Below are positions 22,901 through 34,616 of a stretch of 64,000 nt of DNA, piece after piece. Position 1 is the stretch's first letter; the number at the start of each line of letters is the position of its first letter. The stretch is taken from positions 806,001-870,000 of the forward strand of contig JAPWGK010000006.1 of the NCBI GenBank assembly GCA_029641185.1, read 5' to 3'. Origin of the DNA: Pseudofabraea citricarpa. Lineage: Eukaryota > Ascomycota > Leotiomycetes > Helotiales > Dermateaceae. The notes under the pieces were generated by a model that was not told where the DNA came from, made no database searches, and was given only the letters and a program-made list of their open reading frames with translations. Both the position numbers and the translations under genes were made by a program.

Positions 22901-25900
22901 CACCTCTGATCTCTTGCTCGCGCATTCGGCAGCAGCAGCGTCGGCAGCAGCACCACCACCACCAACACCATCCCACCCCTGGGGTCTGGCGCGCACAGCG
23001 ACGGTACCATAGGCCATATTCCGAGATTGGATGGCCACAACATCAGATGAGACCACTGGTGGTTCCGTCTTATCGACATTCCAAAATTGCATGCGCAGAT
23101 AACAGTACTTTGGAGTCTCAGAGGAGATGAGTGTGGAATCAGACCGGGTGTTTCTTCTTGCGGTCGTAGATAGCCCGAACGACTGCATGCCGAGTTGAGG
23201 GTCCTTCTCTTCTGCAGTTACTGTTTGGTAAATTCTCTTTTTTTGTTTGACGATGAGAAGGCAGGGATGGAGGACTCCTCATGTGATGGATTTAGAAGCA
23301 CGGTAGAAGAAGAGGTCGGCCATGCGCGTCCGAAGCTCACCGAGCCAGAGAAACGGACATGGTGGTGGTGGTGGTCGTCGTCGTTGTCGTACATGGGTGT
23401 CACGACTCACCAGAGGCGGCAACGTGCGTGAAGACCTGAAGATGGAAACGGAACCGTAGCGGCGGACCGGCCAAGCATTCACGATGCCAAGTCCGGGCTC
23501 GGTTTCCACTGGAGATGACTGCGTTGGTGCAGTTCTTCTGGAGTTTCTTCGTTGCAAGGGCGGCCATCGGGCATGAAGCGGCAGGCGGGAAATACAAAGG
23601 AAGGCCGTGGGTTTCGATCCCCTCTATTCTGTTTGATTCTTCGGGACTCGCTGGCCAGGTTCAGCTCAGGGAAGCAGGGCCCGGTAGAATACAGTAGTCG
23701 ATCGAGAGGAGGGAGATGGGAGATGGGGGGGCTGAGCAGGTCAGTACCGTGCGGCGTACAGGAGTGAAGAGGTACTTACAGCGCTGTATGGTAGTGAGGT
23801 GAGGACTGAGCACTAAGCACTGAGCCGTTGACCGAGGAGTTACTGTTGCTGCTGTGCTGTATGTTCAGGGAAGATGCTCCTCCAGACTCCATAGTTGTGG
23901 TTGTCGTAGTGGACTGCTGGGTGTGGGTGGTGTAGTAGTGTACTCTGTACTGTACTTCCTCCACGGCCAAACAGCTCCGCCAAGCCTTCTAGCACGTTCT
24001 CCGCTTACAGGGGTAGATAGCCTATTAAACGTCAGTGTTCCTCCGCTGCTTTTGTACTGTATTTTGTACTAATAACGTCAGAATAGTTATGGAATCGCAA
24101 TATAACGTCCTAACGCCTAAGCAAGTTGCTCGTCGCGAGCTTACAAGAGATAAAAGGATACGAATACAGACTCTCTTCTTTGATGCAAAGTGGAAGCGTA
24201 CCGATATTGCCTTACAGCTAGGTTATTCTATACAAAATACTAGGTAGTTTAATAAAAGCAGCATTGCCAAGACATACCCTTGCATTTGGAGCTGTTTGGC
24301 CTGCTACGAAGTAGGTCGAGGGGTGGTGGTGGACGATGAAGCGACTGGTGAGTGGTGAGTGGTGGTGACCGCTGGGATCAGGGCGTCGTCGGACAGGCGG
24401 GATTTACACGATTTACAGGCACGCACAGACTTCCCTGTGTCCCCATGTCGATACGAAGCAACGATCTGGTCGCTCTCTCTCTCAAACCGATGACAGGCGG
24501 AGACGCTCGTTTGGTCTTTTTTGAGCAAACAGGAGCCACTGAAGGCTGTGGCTGTGGCTGAAGGAAGCAGGATTCGTGATGCAAGGCATACCATACCGTA
24601 CCGTACCCGAGTGAGTGAGTGAGTGTTTCCTGTCGGTCGAGATCCATTAGTAACAGTTGCTGCTGTTCTCTTGAATCTGGAGTCGTGAGCCTTGAGTCTT
24701 GAGTCTTGTGTTCGGAGTCTTGACCAACGGCATGGATATGGATATGGATATGGAGTCCCCAGTTATCTTGAAACCACAGGGGGGGGTTGAGTGTCACTGG
24801 TGACTGGCGAGCGAACCTTAGCCGCCAACAACCCACTGAGTGGAAGACGGAAAATGGAAAATGGAAAATGGAAAAGCTACAGGCGAGCTTCTAGGTCTTC
24901 TAGGTCTTCCACGCCCCGTTTGAGCAGCCTTCTAGCGGCTTTGGAGCTGAAATTGGCTCCCACCACTACAGTCAGTACAGTACAGTACTCACCCACTCCA
25001 AACTCCCCACTAACCCACCTCGCTCGCTCGCTCTCTCTCACTATTACTGCGACTGCCACTGTCACTACTACTGCCACTACCGCTACGAGATACGCTCCCA
25101 CTCCCACTTCCACTCCCACCCACTAAACCACCGTTGCCAACGGGCCAAAGTCGTGCCAGTGCCAGTGTCAGTGTCAGTGTCAGTCAGTGTCAGATCTCAC
25201 TTCAGTTGACAGTACCGTACCGTAGCAGCAAAATTAGTGATCGGCATCAGCAACACTCCCACTCTGACTCTCCCATCGCTCCTGCACAATAGGGAACCAT
25301 AGTGACAATAATAATAGTGAGTAGCAGATGGCATCCTGCACTGCACTGCACTACATTATACTCTACATACAGTCTGCCTACCTATACCTGCCTACCTGGA
25401 TCTGCATTTCCCACGAACAGCCACCGTGCCTGTCAGATCAGGGTCGTCACGTTGTTCGAATCGCAACTAGCATCCGCAGGCAGGGATCCCCCATGATCCT
25501 CCCATAGACGTCGCTCCTCCTCGTCCCATTGGATTTCTCTCATGCTGCTTGCTCTCTCACTCTTTTCTTTTCTTTCTATCCCCTGCCCTTGCACACTCAC
25601 TCCATGCTGCTCATGATGATGTCCACCAGCCCACCAGCCCACCAAGCCCACACCAACCCTACCAAGCCCACACCTACCAAGTCCACCAGCCCGCTACTGT
25701 ACGGTACACTCGCCCTGCAAAAGACCCAGGTCCCAGCCGTAACAACGGCTATGCGTCAACCCGCGGGCCACTCCTCCTTCAGATGCATCTCAAACCAATC
25801 ATCCACCACATCCCTACCGAGCCTCGATCTCTCCGCTGCTCTGTCTGTCTGCGTCTGTCTTGTCCTTCCGCATACCCACGCCCTCCTTCTGGCTAGTCGA

Positions 25901-27749
25901 CTGGGCCAGGACAAGGGAGCGAACATCGCATGGCATGGATCATGGCCCTCTTCATGAGCGAGCGAGGGGAAAACCGAGAGAGGGAGAGAGAGGTGGTGAC
26001 CCCCTCAGCACCACCACATCAATCCCACCTGGACGCTGGAACTGGAATCTGGTGCCATGCTCGATGCTCATGCTCATCCTCATGCTCCATCATCTCCCCC
26101 CGTCGATCAGACCCGGTGAGCATCTGCTGCTCAACAATGGTGGTGATTGCTGCTGCTTCAGTGCAGTATCGGATGAATGCGCCGTCATTATTGAGCCTTG
26201 GACCCCCGTCACAGGCTCATCTTAACCAAGCATCCTGCAGTTCTCGATAGAGTGCTCTCCAGAATTCTGCCGGTACTCTTGCCTCGTAGCCATTTGTCAG
26301 TCTCCACACTACACCCGGGGGGTGCCCATCCATCACCCATACTCCCAGCACCACCACCGTACACACCACCACCACCACATCGAAGCAGACAAGCAAGCAA
26401 GCAAGAAGCATCAGCAGCACAGCAGTCGCCCGCGGTGCCTCGTCCACGGCTCTCTTCTATGCATCGACCGGGCTGGTGTGGTGACCTGTGACTGATGCCT
26501 GCTCCCCCACCACTACCCAACAGCAGCAGCAACAACATCAAGAACAGCCTCCATCCTCCAATCCAGCATCTAGCATCCAGCATCAGCATCCAGCCTAACA
26601 AGCCATCCTCTCGCTCTTGGCCTTTGTTTGCAACTCGCCATAAAGTCTCCAAATCTACGCTCCTCCACTCTGATCCGTGCGTCGATTACACAGATTCGTC
26701 TGAAATCCAAAAACAAAAAAGAAAAGTGAATTGCAGAGAGCCAGAGCCCTTGACGCGGCCGTGCATCCCCTCCCCTGTGTCCCTTGTACTTGTGTCTTGC
26801 TCATCAGTCTCGAGAATTCTCCGCGACTGGGCTGGAACATCTCGCCCTCGGTAGCAATTTCTCTCAGCGGTTCGGTGCTACACCACCGCCCAGCAGGCAG
26901 AGGGAAAGCTTGCAGGGCCGTCTCGGGTCGAGTCACCTTGCCAGCAGCGATCGCCCCAGCATCATAGCAGTACTTCAAATTTGTGGTATATCCCCCTCGA
27001 TCATCCGACGCTCGCCGGTCGATCGAACACGGAGAGCAGGACATAAACGCCCCTTCAACCTCGTTGCTTCTCTCCCTTCCCAAACGGGACTCTGCACGTC
27101 ACTTCTTGGTGGGTAATACCGCATTCATTTGGGAGGCCCAGCGCACTCGCCACATTTCCTCAGAAGTACCGGATTCATCCTTGAGCGGAGTCTGCCTCAT
27201 CTCCATCGTCGACCGCGTGGTCTGTGGACTGTCTTCTCGACTATTCCTTCTCCAAGGACCGTCTGCTCTCCAGAAGATACGCGTTCTGAAGCACGCCGAG
27301 ATCTTGAAAGGTTTACCCGTTTGATCTCCTATCCATCGAACCCGGGACCTGTCAGTCTGGACTTCTATTTGAGGACTTGAACTGAATCATTTGTACTCCG
27401 ACGATCCTCCACAAAAACTTCAGACGTTAAAGATAAACGTTCCGCATCCATCTCTTCGCTTTCTCAACGGCCAGTCATTCTTCCACTGCTCCTACTCTCT
27501 CAACCCACACACCACTCTCTGGCCTTCGACAGGTTCTCTCATTCTTCTCTGGTCCGTGATCAGTCCTTACCCACGGCGGTCTTCACATTCGTTCCTTCTT
27601 TAGCTGGCTTGGTATCCCATACCATCTCTTCTTCTTCTAATCGTCATCATCTACTCGATCTTGACGGTGCAGTTTCAGAAGATTCGACACCCAGCTCTCA
27701 GGATCACACTTCCAAGCACTCTTGCAACTTAAGACGAACCAATCTCTCA
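16903..27749. other. 10.8-kb gene-free region upstream of the homeodomain gene
   Basis: No convincing gene. The many open frames are overlapping, low-complexity and lack domains. The DNA is full of short tandem repeats and GTAC/TACCGTAC-type palindromes: GGAT units at 20533-20575, GGATAT x3 at 24734-24754, AAAATGG x3 at 24851-24875 and CAGTGT units at 25156-25193. A transposase relic lies at ~24000-24290. The last 1 kb is CT-rich and is probably the promoter and long leader of the homeodomain gene. A large regulatory upstream region or an unannotated non-coding transcript is possible. Confidence 0.6.
24010..24290 (+). mobile_element. Relic of a transposase N-terminus (helix-turn-helix, Tc1/mariner type)
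   Basis: A frame from ATG 24089 to a stop at 24247 encodes about 52 residues ending in a helix-turn-helix: LTRDKRIRIQTLF followed by KWKRTDIALQLGYS. This resembles the DNA-binding start of fungal Tc1/mariner-like transposases. Local base composition is more AT-rich than its surroundings. No catalytic DDE/D domain follows, so this is at most a short 5' fragment. A CAGTGTTCCTCC sequence ~60 nt upstream could be part of a terminal repeat, but no partner was found. Confidence 0.45.
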
Positions 27750-29972
27750 ATGCTCGTCCAACAGCAATTTCACTCGGGACGGAACACTTGGTCTTCTAGC
27801 AAGCTCGGGGCCATCTACCACAACGCTGCGTCTCCACGCATGTCGAACTTTGACTCACTATCAACGCAGCCGGACTGGCGAGATCAGTACTCTTCAAGCA
27901 TCGCTCCAGGGGAGGATAGCTCGGTCTATGGACACTCATCAAATTCAACCATAACTCCAAAGCAGGAGAGGTCGAGCGATGGCCGACCACAGCTAGAGCA
28001 TCGACACAGTTTCGGCCCATTGGGTCTTCGACCACAGCAGAATCAGATAGCTCCTATTATAGAACGACCGGACTCAGCCCCAGGAGATTGTGGCAACGGG
28101 AATGGCGTTAACCAGACCGAGTCGGTCGTATCCAGCGATACGACAGTAGCACCTTCCACTATATCAGAATCTACCACCATCTCAGCAGGAACCATCTCTC
28201 AGCAAGGATCAGGGGGCCAAGAAGATGGAAATCTACATGGAGATTTCAAGGAGGAAGATTTGGACGACGATGATGATGACGATGACATGCTTGACGGAGA
28301 CGATGGTGGAGCACCTCAGACTGCCGCAGAACGGCGGGCAGAGAGGAGAAAGATGAAGCGATTCCGGTACATATCCTTCTAGAAAATCCTCCAAAAAGGA
28401 CACTGCTAACACGTCCTAGTCTCACGCACCAGCAAACTCGATTCCTGATGAGCGAGTTCGCAAAACAGGCACATCCCGATGCCGCACATCGTGAGCGACT
28501 CTCTCGTGAAATCCCAGGCCTGAGCCCTCGGCAGGTGCAGGTTTGGTTCCAGAACAGGTGAGAGAGACTTCTCGGAGTATCGAAGCAAGTAATCTAACTA
28601 GATCACAGACGTGCAAAGATAAAGCGTCTCACAGTGGATGATCGGGAGCGAATGATGAAGATGAGAGCTGTTCCTGACGACTTCGACAACGTACAGGCTC
28701 TGCATTCTCCATATGGAGCCGTCCACGGTATCGGCACCCCTATGCAATCGCCAGTCGACTTCGTTTCTGGCTACGCAGACCACATGATGCGACCCTTGAT
28801 GGTAGATACCATGAGAAGACATCACGAGAATGAGGATCATATGTCGCCTACTGGACTCAGTCCTGCGTTTGGACACATTGGATTCGCACCACCCGGGTCG
28901 ATGAACACACCTGATATACTCTCACCTTTATCATTGAATTCAAATGATCGATATTACTCGAGCCATGTTTCTAGCCCGATGAGTGCAGGACCGAGGAGCG
29001 CAAATATGTTTCCTCGACAAAACAGCGCAGATAACTACCAAGCACTTTCCAATTCTAGGCAACATGTCCGCTCTCTGCAGCCACTACAAGTACGAACAAC
29101 CATGTCTAGATCTCGTTCAGAGTCTCTCCAATCTCCTTTAAGATCAAGCATGTCCTGGAAGGGAGAAAATCTAGATTACGGATTCACGCAGACAGGTCAG
29201 CCGAGCCCTCAACTCAGTGGTAGACAGGCCTCTGCATATCAAGGCGAGCAGATGGGAAATAATGCCATTCATGCAAGTCAGTATGACCCAATTGCATATT
29301 CCAGTTCGTCCCATTATTTTCTTTTTTTAGAGCCTTCAAACTCTTACCCCTGACGGAGATCACACGAGCTAACCCCCTTTTCCAGACGCGAACGCTCAAA
29401 CATCCCAAAGTCACATGACATACCCTACGTCACACAGTCCATCCACGCATCACACCTCTCCCTCCTCGCTGTCCCGACTTAGATCGTCGTCGTCAGCCTT
29501 CCCACCAGGACTTGATCTTAGGAACCAATACCGTACGCTCCCCTCGCAGCAGCAGCATTCACAGCATGGAATGCCCCCTACTCCACGGAGCGCGGCTTTC
29601 AGCAATGCCTTCACGGCTGGGTTTGCTAGCGCACCTCTCAGCGCACCCGTTGATTTCAACCTCCCCAGGACTCCAGGGGAACCCAGCGCAGGAGCACGAG
29701 ACTTCAGCATGCCTCAGCTGAGCGCACCCATGGCACCACCACAAGATTTCACAAATGCTTACAGCTCTCCACTGCGACCTCAGCATTCGGAAAGGGATTA
29801 CCAAGCCTCGAGCCAAGGCCAGAATAGCTCTCCAGGAAGCAGGATGGGAGATCGCAAAAGCCCCCAGCACAACGAGGATTCCAACTTTTTGAGGCCGTCC
29901 AACGATTACGAGACTGGTCAAAAACGAAAGAGAAGTTTCACATTGCCGGGAGCGTACGAAACAACACCTTGA
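27750..29972 (+). CDS. Homeodomain transcription factor
   Basis: Encodes 678 residues from ATG 27750 (an in-frame ATG at 27840 is an alternative start). Exons: 27750-28366, 28420-28557, 28609-29303, 29386-29972. The homeodomain spans residues ~200-258: RRKMKRFRLTHQQTRFL, helix 2 RERLSREIPGL and recognition helix VQVWFQNRRAKIKR. The second intron falls within the WFQNR/RAK codons, as in many homeobox genes. Just before it is an acidic run of ten consecutive Asp-rich codons. The rest is low in complexity and rich in Ser, Pro and Gln, with phospho-rich C-terminal segments. Of the fungal homeodomain classes it most resembles the PHO2/Grf10-like group that includes the conidiation regulators of plant pathogens (Htf1/Hox2 type), but that sub-assignment is from memory and uncertain. 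It is nuclear and probably developmental. Confidence 0.92.
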
Positions 29973-31655
29973 ATATATAAATCCGCCATTATGGTCCACT
30001 GTGTATGATGCTTGACATAACACACCAAACACCATTCTCATGATAACGACAGCATTGCTTATCTTGTTGTTTTGGGAGTTCATTCGATTCTTGCAGCAAA
30101 GTTCTTGCCTTTTTTCTTTTCCTTTTTTCTTTTCCCTTGAACATATATGTTTTATCCTTCTCTCTCTGACCTTTCCTTCATACTGCTCTGCTCGCGCTCA
30201 GTTTTCCGCTTTATCCATATACCAGTGTTTTAGTACTTGTTTTTCGTCGGGGTTTTGATCGATTTTTTTTTTTGAAAGGCAGGAGCAAATAGGTGTATAT
30301 CTGAGAAGCATCTCCGATCACAAAATTTCAGGAGAAAATGTGGGCATGTTTTGTTGGGAAGGCATCTGGATGCCAGGCTAGGAAATGGAACATCTTTTCT
30401 CTCTATTTCACTGGCCATTCTTTTAATCATCCTTCTTTCTTTCTGTGTGATTCGTGCTTCGGCCACCGCGCCCTTTCTCTTTGGTGATCTTCTCGTTTCG
30501 GCAAAGATGGAGGGGATTTCTATCCACGCCGAAACTTTATTTTTGTGTATATCCTTTTACTACTCTTTTTCTTTCTCTTTTTCTTTGTCATCCTTTCGGC
30601 GGTATGGCTAGGCAGCCTATCGATTTTTGATAAAAAAAAATGTATATATCTTATAACCAATCACGCTCAACTGAAATGGATCCCCTTTGTCACCGCGCAG
30701 CTCGAAGGGGACAATGACTTTCTAGGCAGGTTTCATGTGCAGCGACGATGTACTGCCGTCGTTTATGCCGTGCCGTGCGACGGTGGTCGAGCGAGGAGGG
30801 TTGAAGGAGCATTCGATCCCTCCTCTTATTCGGGTCCGTATGGCATTTCGCATGGCCAGCTGATTTTTTCCCCCTTCATCCCAGCAATTATGGTTATGGT
30901 TCTGGGTATGGGATGATCTTGGGGGGGAGAAGGGGGGAAGGGGGGGGATCCGGAAAGCCTACAGCTACAGTACCTTGCTCGGTTAAATGTCGTCGTGTCG
31001 AGCCCGTGTTGAGTTTACCGATGGTACTTCCGTACGCGGTGTCTGGGAGGTATCTATTTCAGTTTTGCGGCTGGAAATCTGCACCTGGACCTGGACCTGG
31101 ACCTGACTAAGGTAGGTACAGGTACAGGTACAAGCTGGCTTTCGAGGCGCAGGCGGGACAGTCGCGGCAGCGCCGATGTCCCGCAGCCAGTAACCACTCA
31201 CCACTGACCACAGACCATAGATCACTGATCACCGACGGCACACTACTGTACTACTGCTACCGGTAGCTACAGTACTTGCACAGATCATCTCGATAACCGA
31301 GCGAGCATCTTTGATTGTTTTACCATTCGGCTTGGCGGGAAAGGCTATGCTCGCTTCGCTTATCTGTGCGTCTGCGTCTGTGTCTCTGTCTGTGTCTTTC
31401 GGTACGGTGGAAGCTCCGGAACAGCAAGTAGTTACTAGTCAGCCAGCTAACGTCGACGTTGGTACGATATATGCTCGCGTTATACTTCGGTCCTTCGTTA
31501 GGGTCTGGTCTGGTTTGCTCTCCTCGTCTATCCGGCACGCGCGCGCGCGCAGACGAGAAACAGAAGATAAGAAATAAGAAACGGCTGCTGCGTTTTGGCG
31601 TCGGCGGCGCTTTCTTGTCACTTGTTTCGATGCGTCCTGTTTCGAGCGTCGCCCG

Positions 31656-31695
31656 CCTACCTGCCTACCTGCCTACCTGCCTACCTGCCTACCTG
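31656..31695. repeat. Tandem repeat, CCTACCTG x5
   Basis: Five perfect 8-bp copies. Nearby are GGCTGG and CAGGTA arrays. The unit is reminiscent of the TACCTAGGTA-type sequences scattered through this genome. Confidence 0.85.
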
Positions 31696-32583
31696 GCTGC
31701 TTGCCCGCCCGTCTCTGCAATTTTTAGAGATGCGGGATGGAGGGGTCTCGATTGATGATGAGGATGAGGCTTAGGCGGTCACGGTCGTGGAAGGACTGGC
31801 TGGCTGGCTGGCTGGCTGGTTGGCTTGAGTGTGCCGGGGAGGGGGAGGGGCAGAGGAGTACCGCATTGTAGGGATAAGGGTGAGGAAGGGTCTGAGGGTT
31901 CTTTTCCTTTCCCGATTGCGATTGCGATTGCAAGGATGGCACTGCGAGGGGGCGCTCTCTTCTGTTTTTGCGAAGTGAGGGGAAAAGAAGGATGGAGATC
32001 CAAGGAAATCTTGTTTTTTTCCTTCTTGGTGGGGATGAGAGACAGAAGGGTAGGGGAGAGACAGGTCGGGTGATTCATTGGGAGAATAGTTCGAAACGCC
32101 TTGGTACCACGGTATCATGATGCTGATGCTGATGATGATGGACCAGTGAGTATAGGTAGGTAGGTATCATACGATGGAGTGGATGGCAAGGCAGATGCTG
32201 TCCATTGGCACCCGTAACAAATGGCGGGGCAAGGGTGAGGCTTCCCCGTACCGTACCGTACCGTCAGTTACTCCTTCTCCGAAACGGGAAACTTAGCTGA
32301 TTTAAGCCTCTACTGGGACGAAGGGAAGGATTGAGGGGTACAGGTACAGGTACGAACTAGACAGGAAAGGTGCAGGTCGTGCGTGATAAGACTTGTAGAT
32401 CGGGGACATCGAGAATTCGGGAAGCGCAGGGGAGGGGAGAGGGGAGAGGAGGGGCTTGCACATCACATCGTTAAAATAAACTAAACGAAACGCTTTCAAA
32501 CACTCGCTGCTCACGAGGTTGAGAGAACGGGGGTATGAGTAGGGTCAAAATAACAAGGTAATGAAGGTAGGGTAGGTCGAGCC

Positions 32584-32608
32584 GCTCAGCTCAGCTCAGC
32601 TCAGCTCA
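32584..32608. repeat. Tandem repeat, GCTCA x5
   Basis: Five perfect 5-bp copies in the gene-free gap. Confidence 0.85.
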
Positions 32609-33116
32609 ACTTGTATGGTGCCGTACGTTATGGCATGCTATGCTATGGTACGATATCTCCAAGGCCGAATGGCGAGAGGCTTCTTACAAATACGATAAGC
32701 GGTCGGAAAGAGAGCAAACAGATGGCGGCGATTGAGTTTCGTTCTTCGGCCTTTGTCTTTCTTCCCTCTCCCGCTCTTCTGCTCTTTCGGGCTTCTGGCG
32801 GGAAGTTTATCTGGGAGCTTCTGTCGTGGTACCCGTGCTTCACACCGTTAGCCTTTTTCTCTCTTTTGTTCTTTTCTTCTTGCTCTTCCCCTCCATCATG
32901 GTCTTGTTTTCCAGCCCATACCCTAGACACCGTAACTGCAGTAACCTGGCTTTCCAGCTCAGTGCCGGACAAGGGTTTAAGGTGTGCTTTTGAAGTCTAT
33001 CGGTAGGGCTGGCGAGCTAGGCTATGCATGTCATGATCATGAGGTGATCATGTCACGTAGTGTCCTTCCATCCATTCCTTTCAGAGCATCCCATGGCACA
33101 GCACAGCATGGGTACC

Positions 33117-33512
33117 GAGAGAAGAAGAGGAGGAGGAGGAGGAGAAAGAAGAAGACTTAGAGTTTTCTTCTTCTCGTCTTTCCTTCCTTCCTTCTGCTCG
33201 GCATCGAGGGTCCTCCGCAACGCCGGACCTTGCTCGTCTTGAACCTTCTTCCCTTTCCCTCCGAAGGATTCCTCTGCTTGCCGACGACCTCTTTCTCGCA
33301 CTTAATCTTCTGACATTTCTTTAAGCTTCTCTCACATGGGTGCCGTGCGCCGTTGTGGCTGTGGCTGTGCGGTGACATGCGGTGACATGGGTCTGCACAG
33401 TGCACATGTGCGTTTCCGCTCCTTGAACGTGGTTGTAGATTGTAGGGCTGATCCTCCTTCTCCTCCTCCTCCTCCCCCTCCTTCTTCCTTCCTTCTCTCT
33501 TCCTTCTCTCTC
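33117..33512. repeat. Polypurine and polypyrimidine tracts
   Basis: A G/A-only stretch (33117-33156), rich in GGA and GAA, is followed within a few bases by a C/T-rich stretch that is partly its reverse complement (CTTCTTCT after AAGAAGA). A second tract of C/T triplets runs 33453-33512. The first pair could form a hairpin. Confidence 0.7.
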
Positions 33513-34616
33513 ATGCGTCATCGTTCCATACCATACCCTGCCACGACCACGAGCATGTTTTCCCCTTGGCTTTTCCCAGAGATCCCCACAATCTTTCTCT
33601 CTTCTCTCAGCCGTCCGACTTGGCTGCGCTTCCGATGCGAGGCGCGCTCTTGCTTGCTCTCTCGTCGACTCGCTCGCTCTCCGGCGGGACTCTTGGAGGG
33701 AGAGAAAGAAAGAAAGAGAGTCTTCGGTACGCACCCGGCTCCGATATGCTCTGAGCGGGCGACGGAAAACCAAGATTCTCCGTCTGATTGATTGTACCCT
33801 TCTTGAGCTGGAGTCCTGGTTTCGCTTTCGTCTGGTCTGGTTTCGTTTGGCCTGGGGGTTTGTGTTCGGGTTGTCGTTCACTCCATTTTCGGGTCTTGTT
33901 TTGTTCGGCGTTGCGTCGTCGTGTCGTATCGTATCATCTCATTAGTAACCTCGGTGTTTCCATCCTCACCTCCATCTCCATCCCGATCCCGATCTCGATG
34001 GCCGCGTTCTAAATTTGTTCTTTCTTCTTTGCTGCTCGTCGAGACACAAGAGCTTCCGTGTTGGAGGTAGAATGCTGTGCAATGCAGTACACACGCACAT
34101 GGAGAAGATGGCAGTTGTGATTTGCAGGGTCGGCGTGATTTTCCGCATTCTCTCCCTCTCTTTCACCATCTGGCTTGAAGTTTCCGGGTCTTTGCTGCTT
34201 CTCCGTGTGTTCTCGTGGCGTGCCGAGCTCGGGGTGGTGATGCTGGATGATTGGGTTGTTGCTTTTGTTACCATTAGCAATTGGTTGACTCAGCTCGCGT
34301 TTCTGCAGGTGCTCTCTCTTACCTTGAACGTTGTCGAGTAAGGAATGATGGCTACAAGACTGAGGTGGATAAGCCTTGCTCTTTCACTTCCAGCCTTCCA
34401 AAGAGAACATTGGAGCTATAGAACACTTATCCGACGTCTAACGATCACCGTCTCGCTGGTTATTTTCCAAGCTCTTCACCTAAGCACCGGTAGAGGCAGG
34501 AAATGTGAATAAACATGACGGATAACAAATATATAGATAGATAGATATGCACATTCTTTTCCTCGCTCTTAGTACACAACCCTGATTATCCTACAACGCC
34601 TATGCCATGATATCAT

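Larger units (their letters stand above)
29973..34616. other. 4.6-kb gene-free gap between convergent genes
   Basis: This lies between the 3' ends of the homeodomain gene and aquarius, where fungal genes usually sit a few hundred bases apart. It holds CCTACCTG x5 (31656-31695), CTGG units (31796-31820), GCTCA x5 (32584-32608), CCTGGA units (~31083-31105), a polypurine tract (33117-33156) and a polypyrimidine tract (33453-33512). No protein gene is supported. A non-coding transcript, or a small gene whose frames I cannot recognise, is possible. Confidence 0.6.

Noticed and set aside
23600..23640. TTTCGATCCC motif considered as a tRNA T-arm
   Set aside because: No matching acceptor stem, D-arm or anticodon arm could be found around it. 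No tRNA gene is supported anywhere in the window.
27609..27749. A 47-codon N-terminal extension to the homeodomain protein
   Set aside because: The frame begins with TTG, not ATG; the first in-frame ATG is 27750.
31656..31695. CCTACCTG array considered as telomeric or CRISPR-like
   Set aside because: It is not a TTAGGG-type telomere repeat, and the units have no spacers; it is also inside a gene-bearing contig.
33321..33881. A 186-codon minus-strand frame rich in Arg
   Set aside because: It arises from the polypyrimidine tract; Arg-rich reading is a composition artefact.
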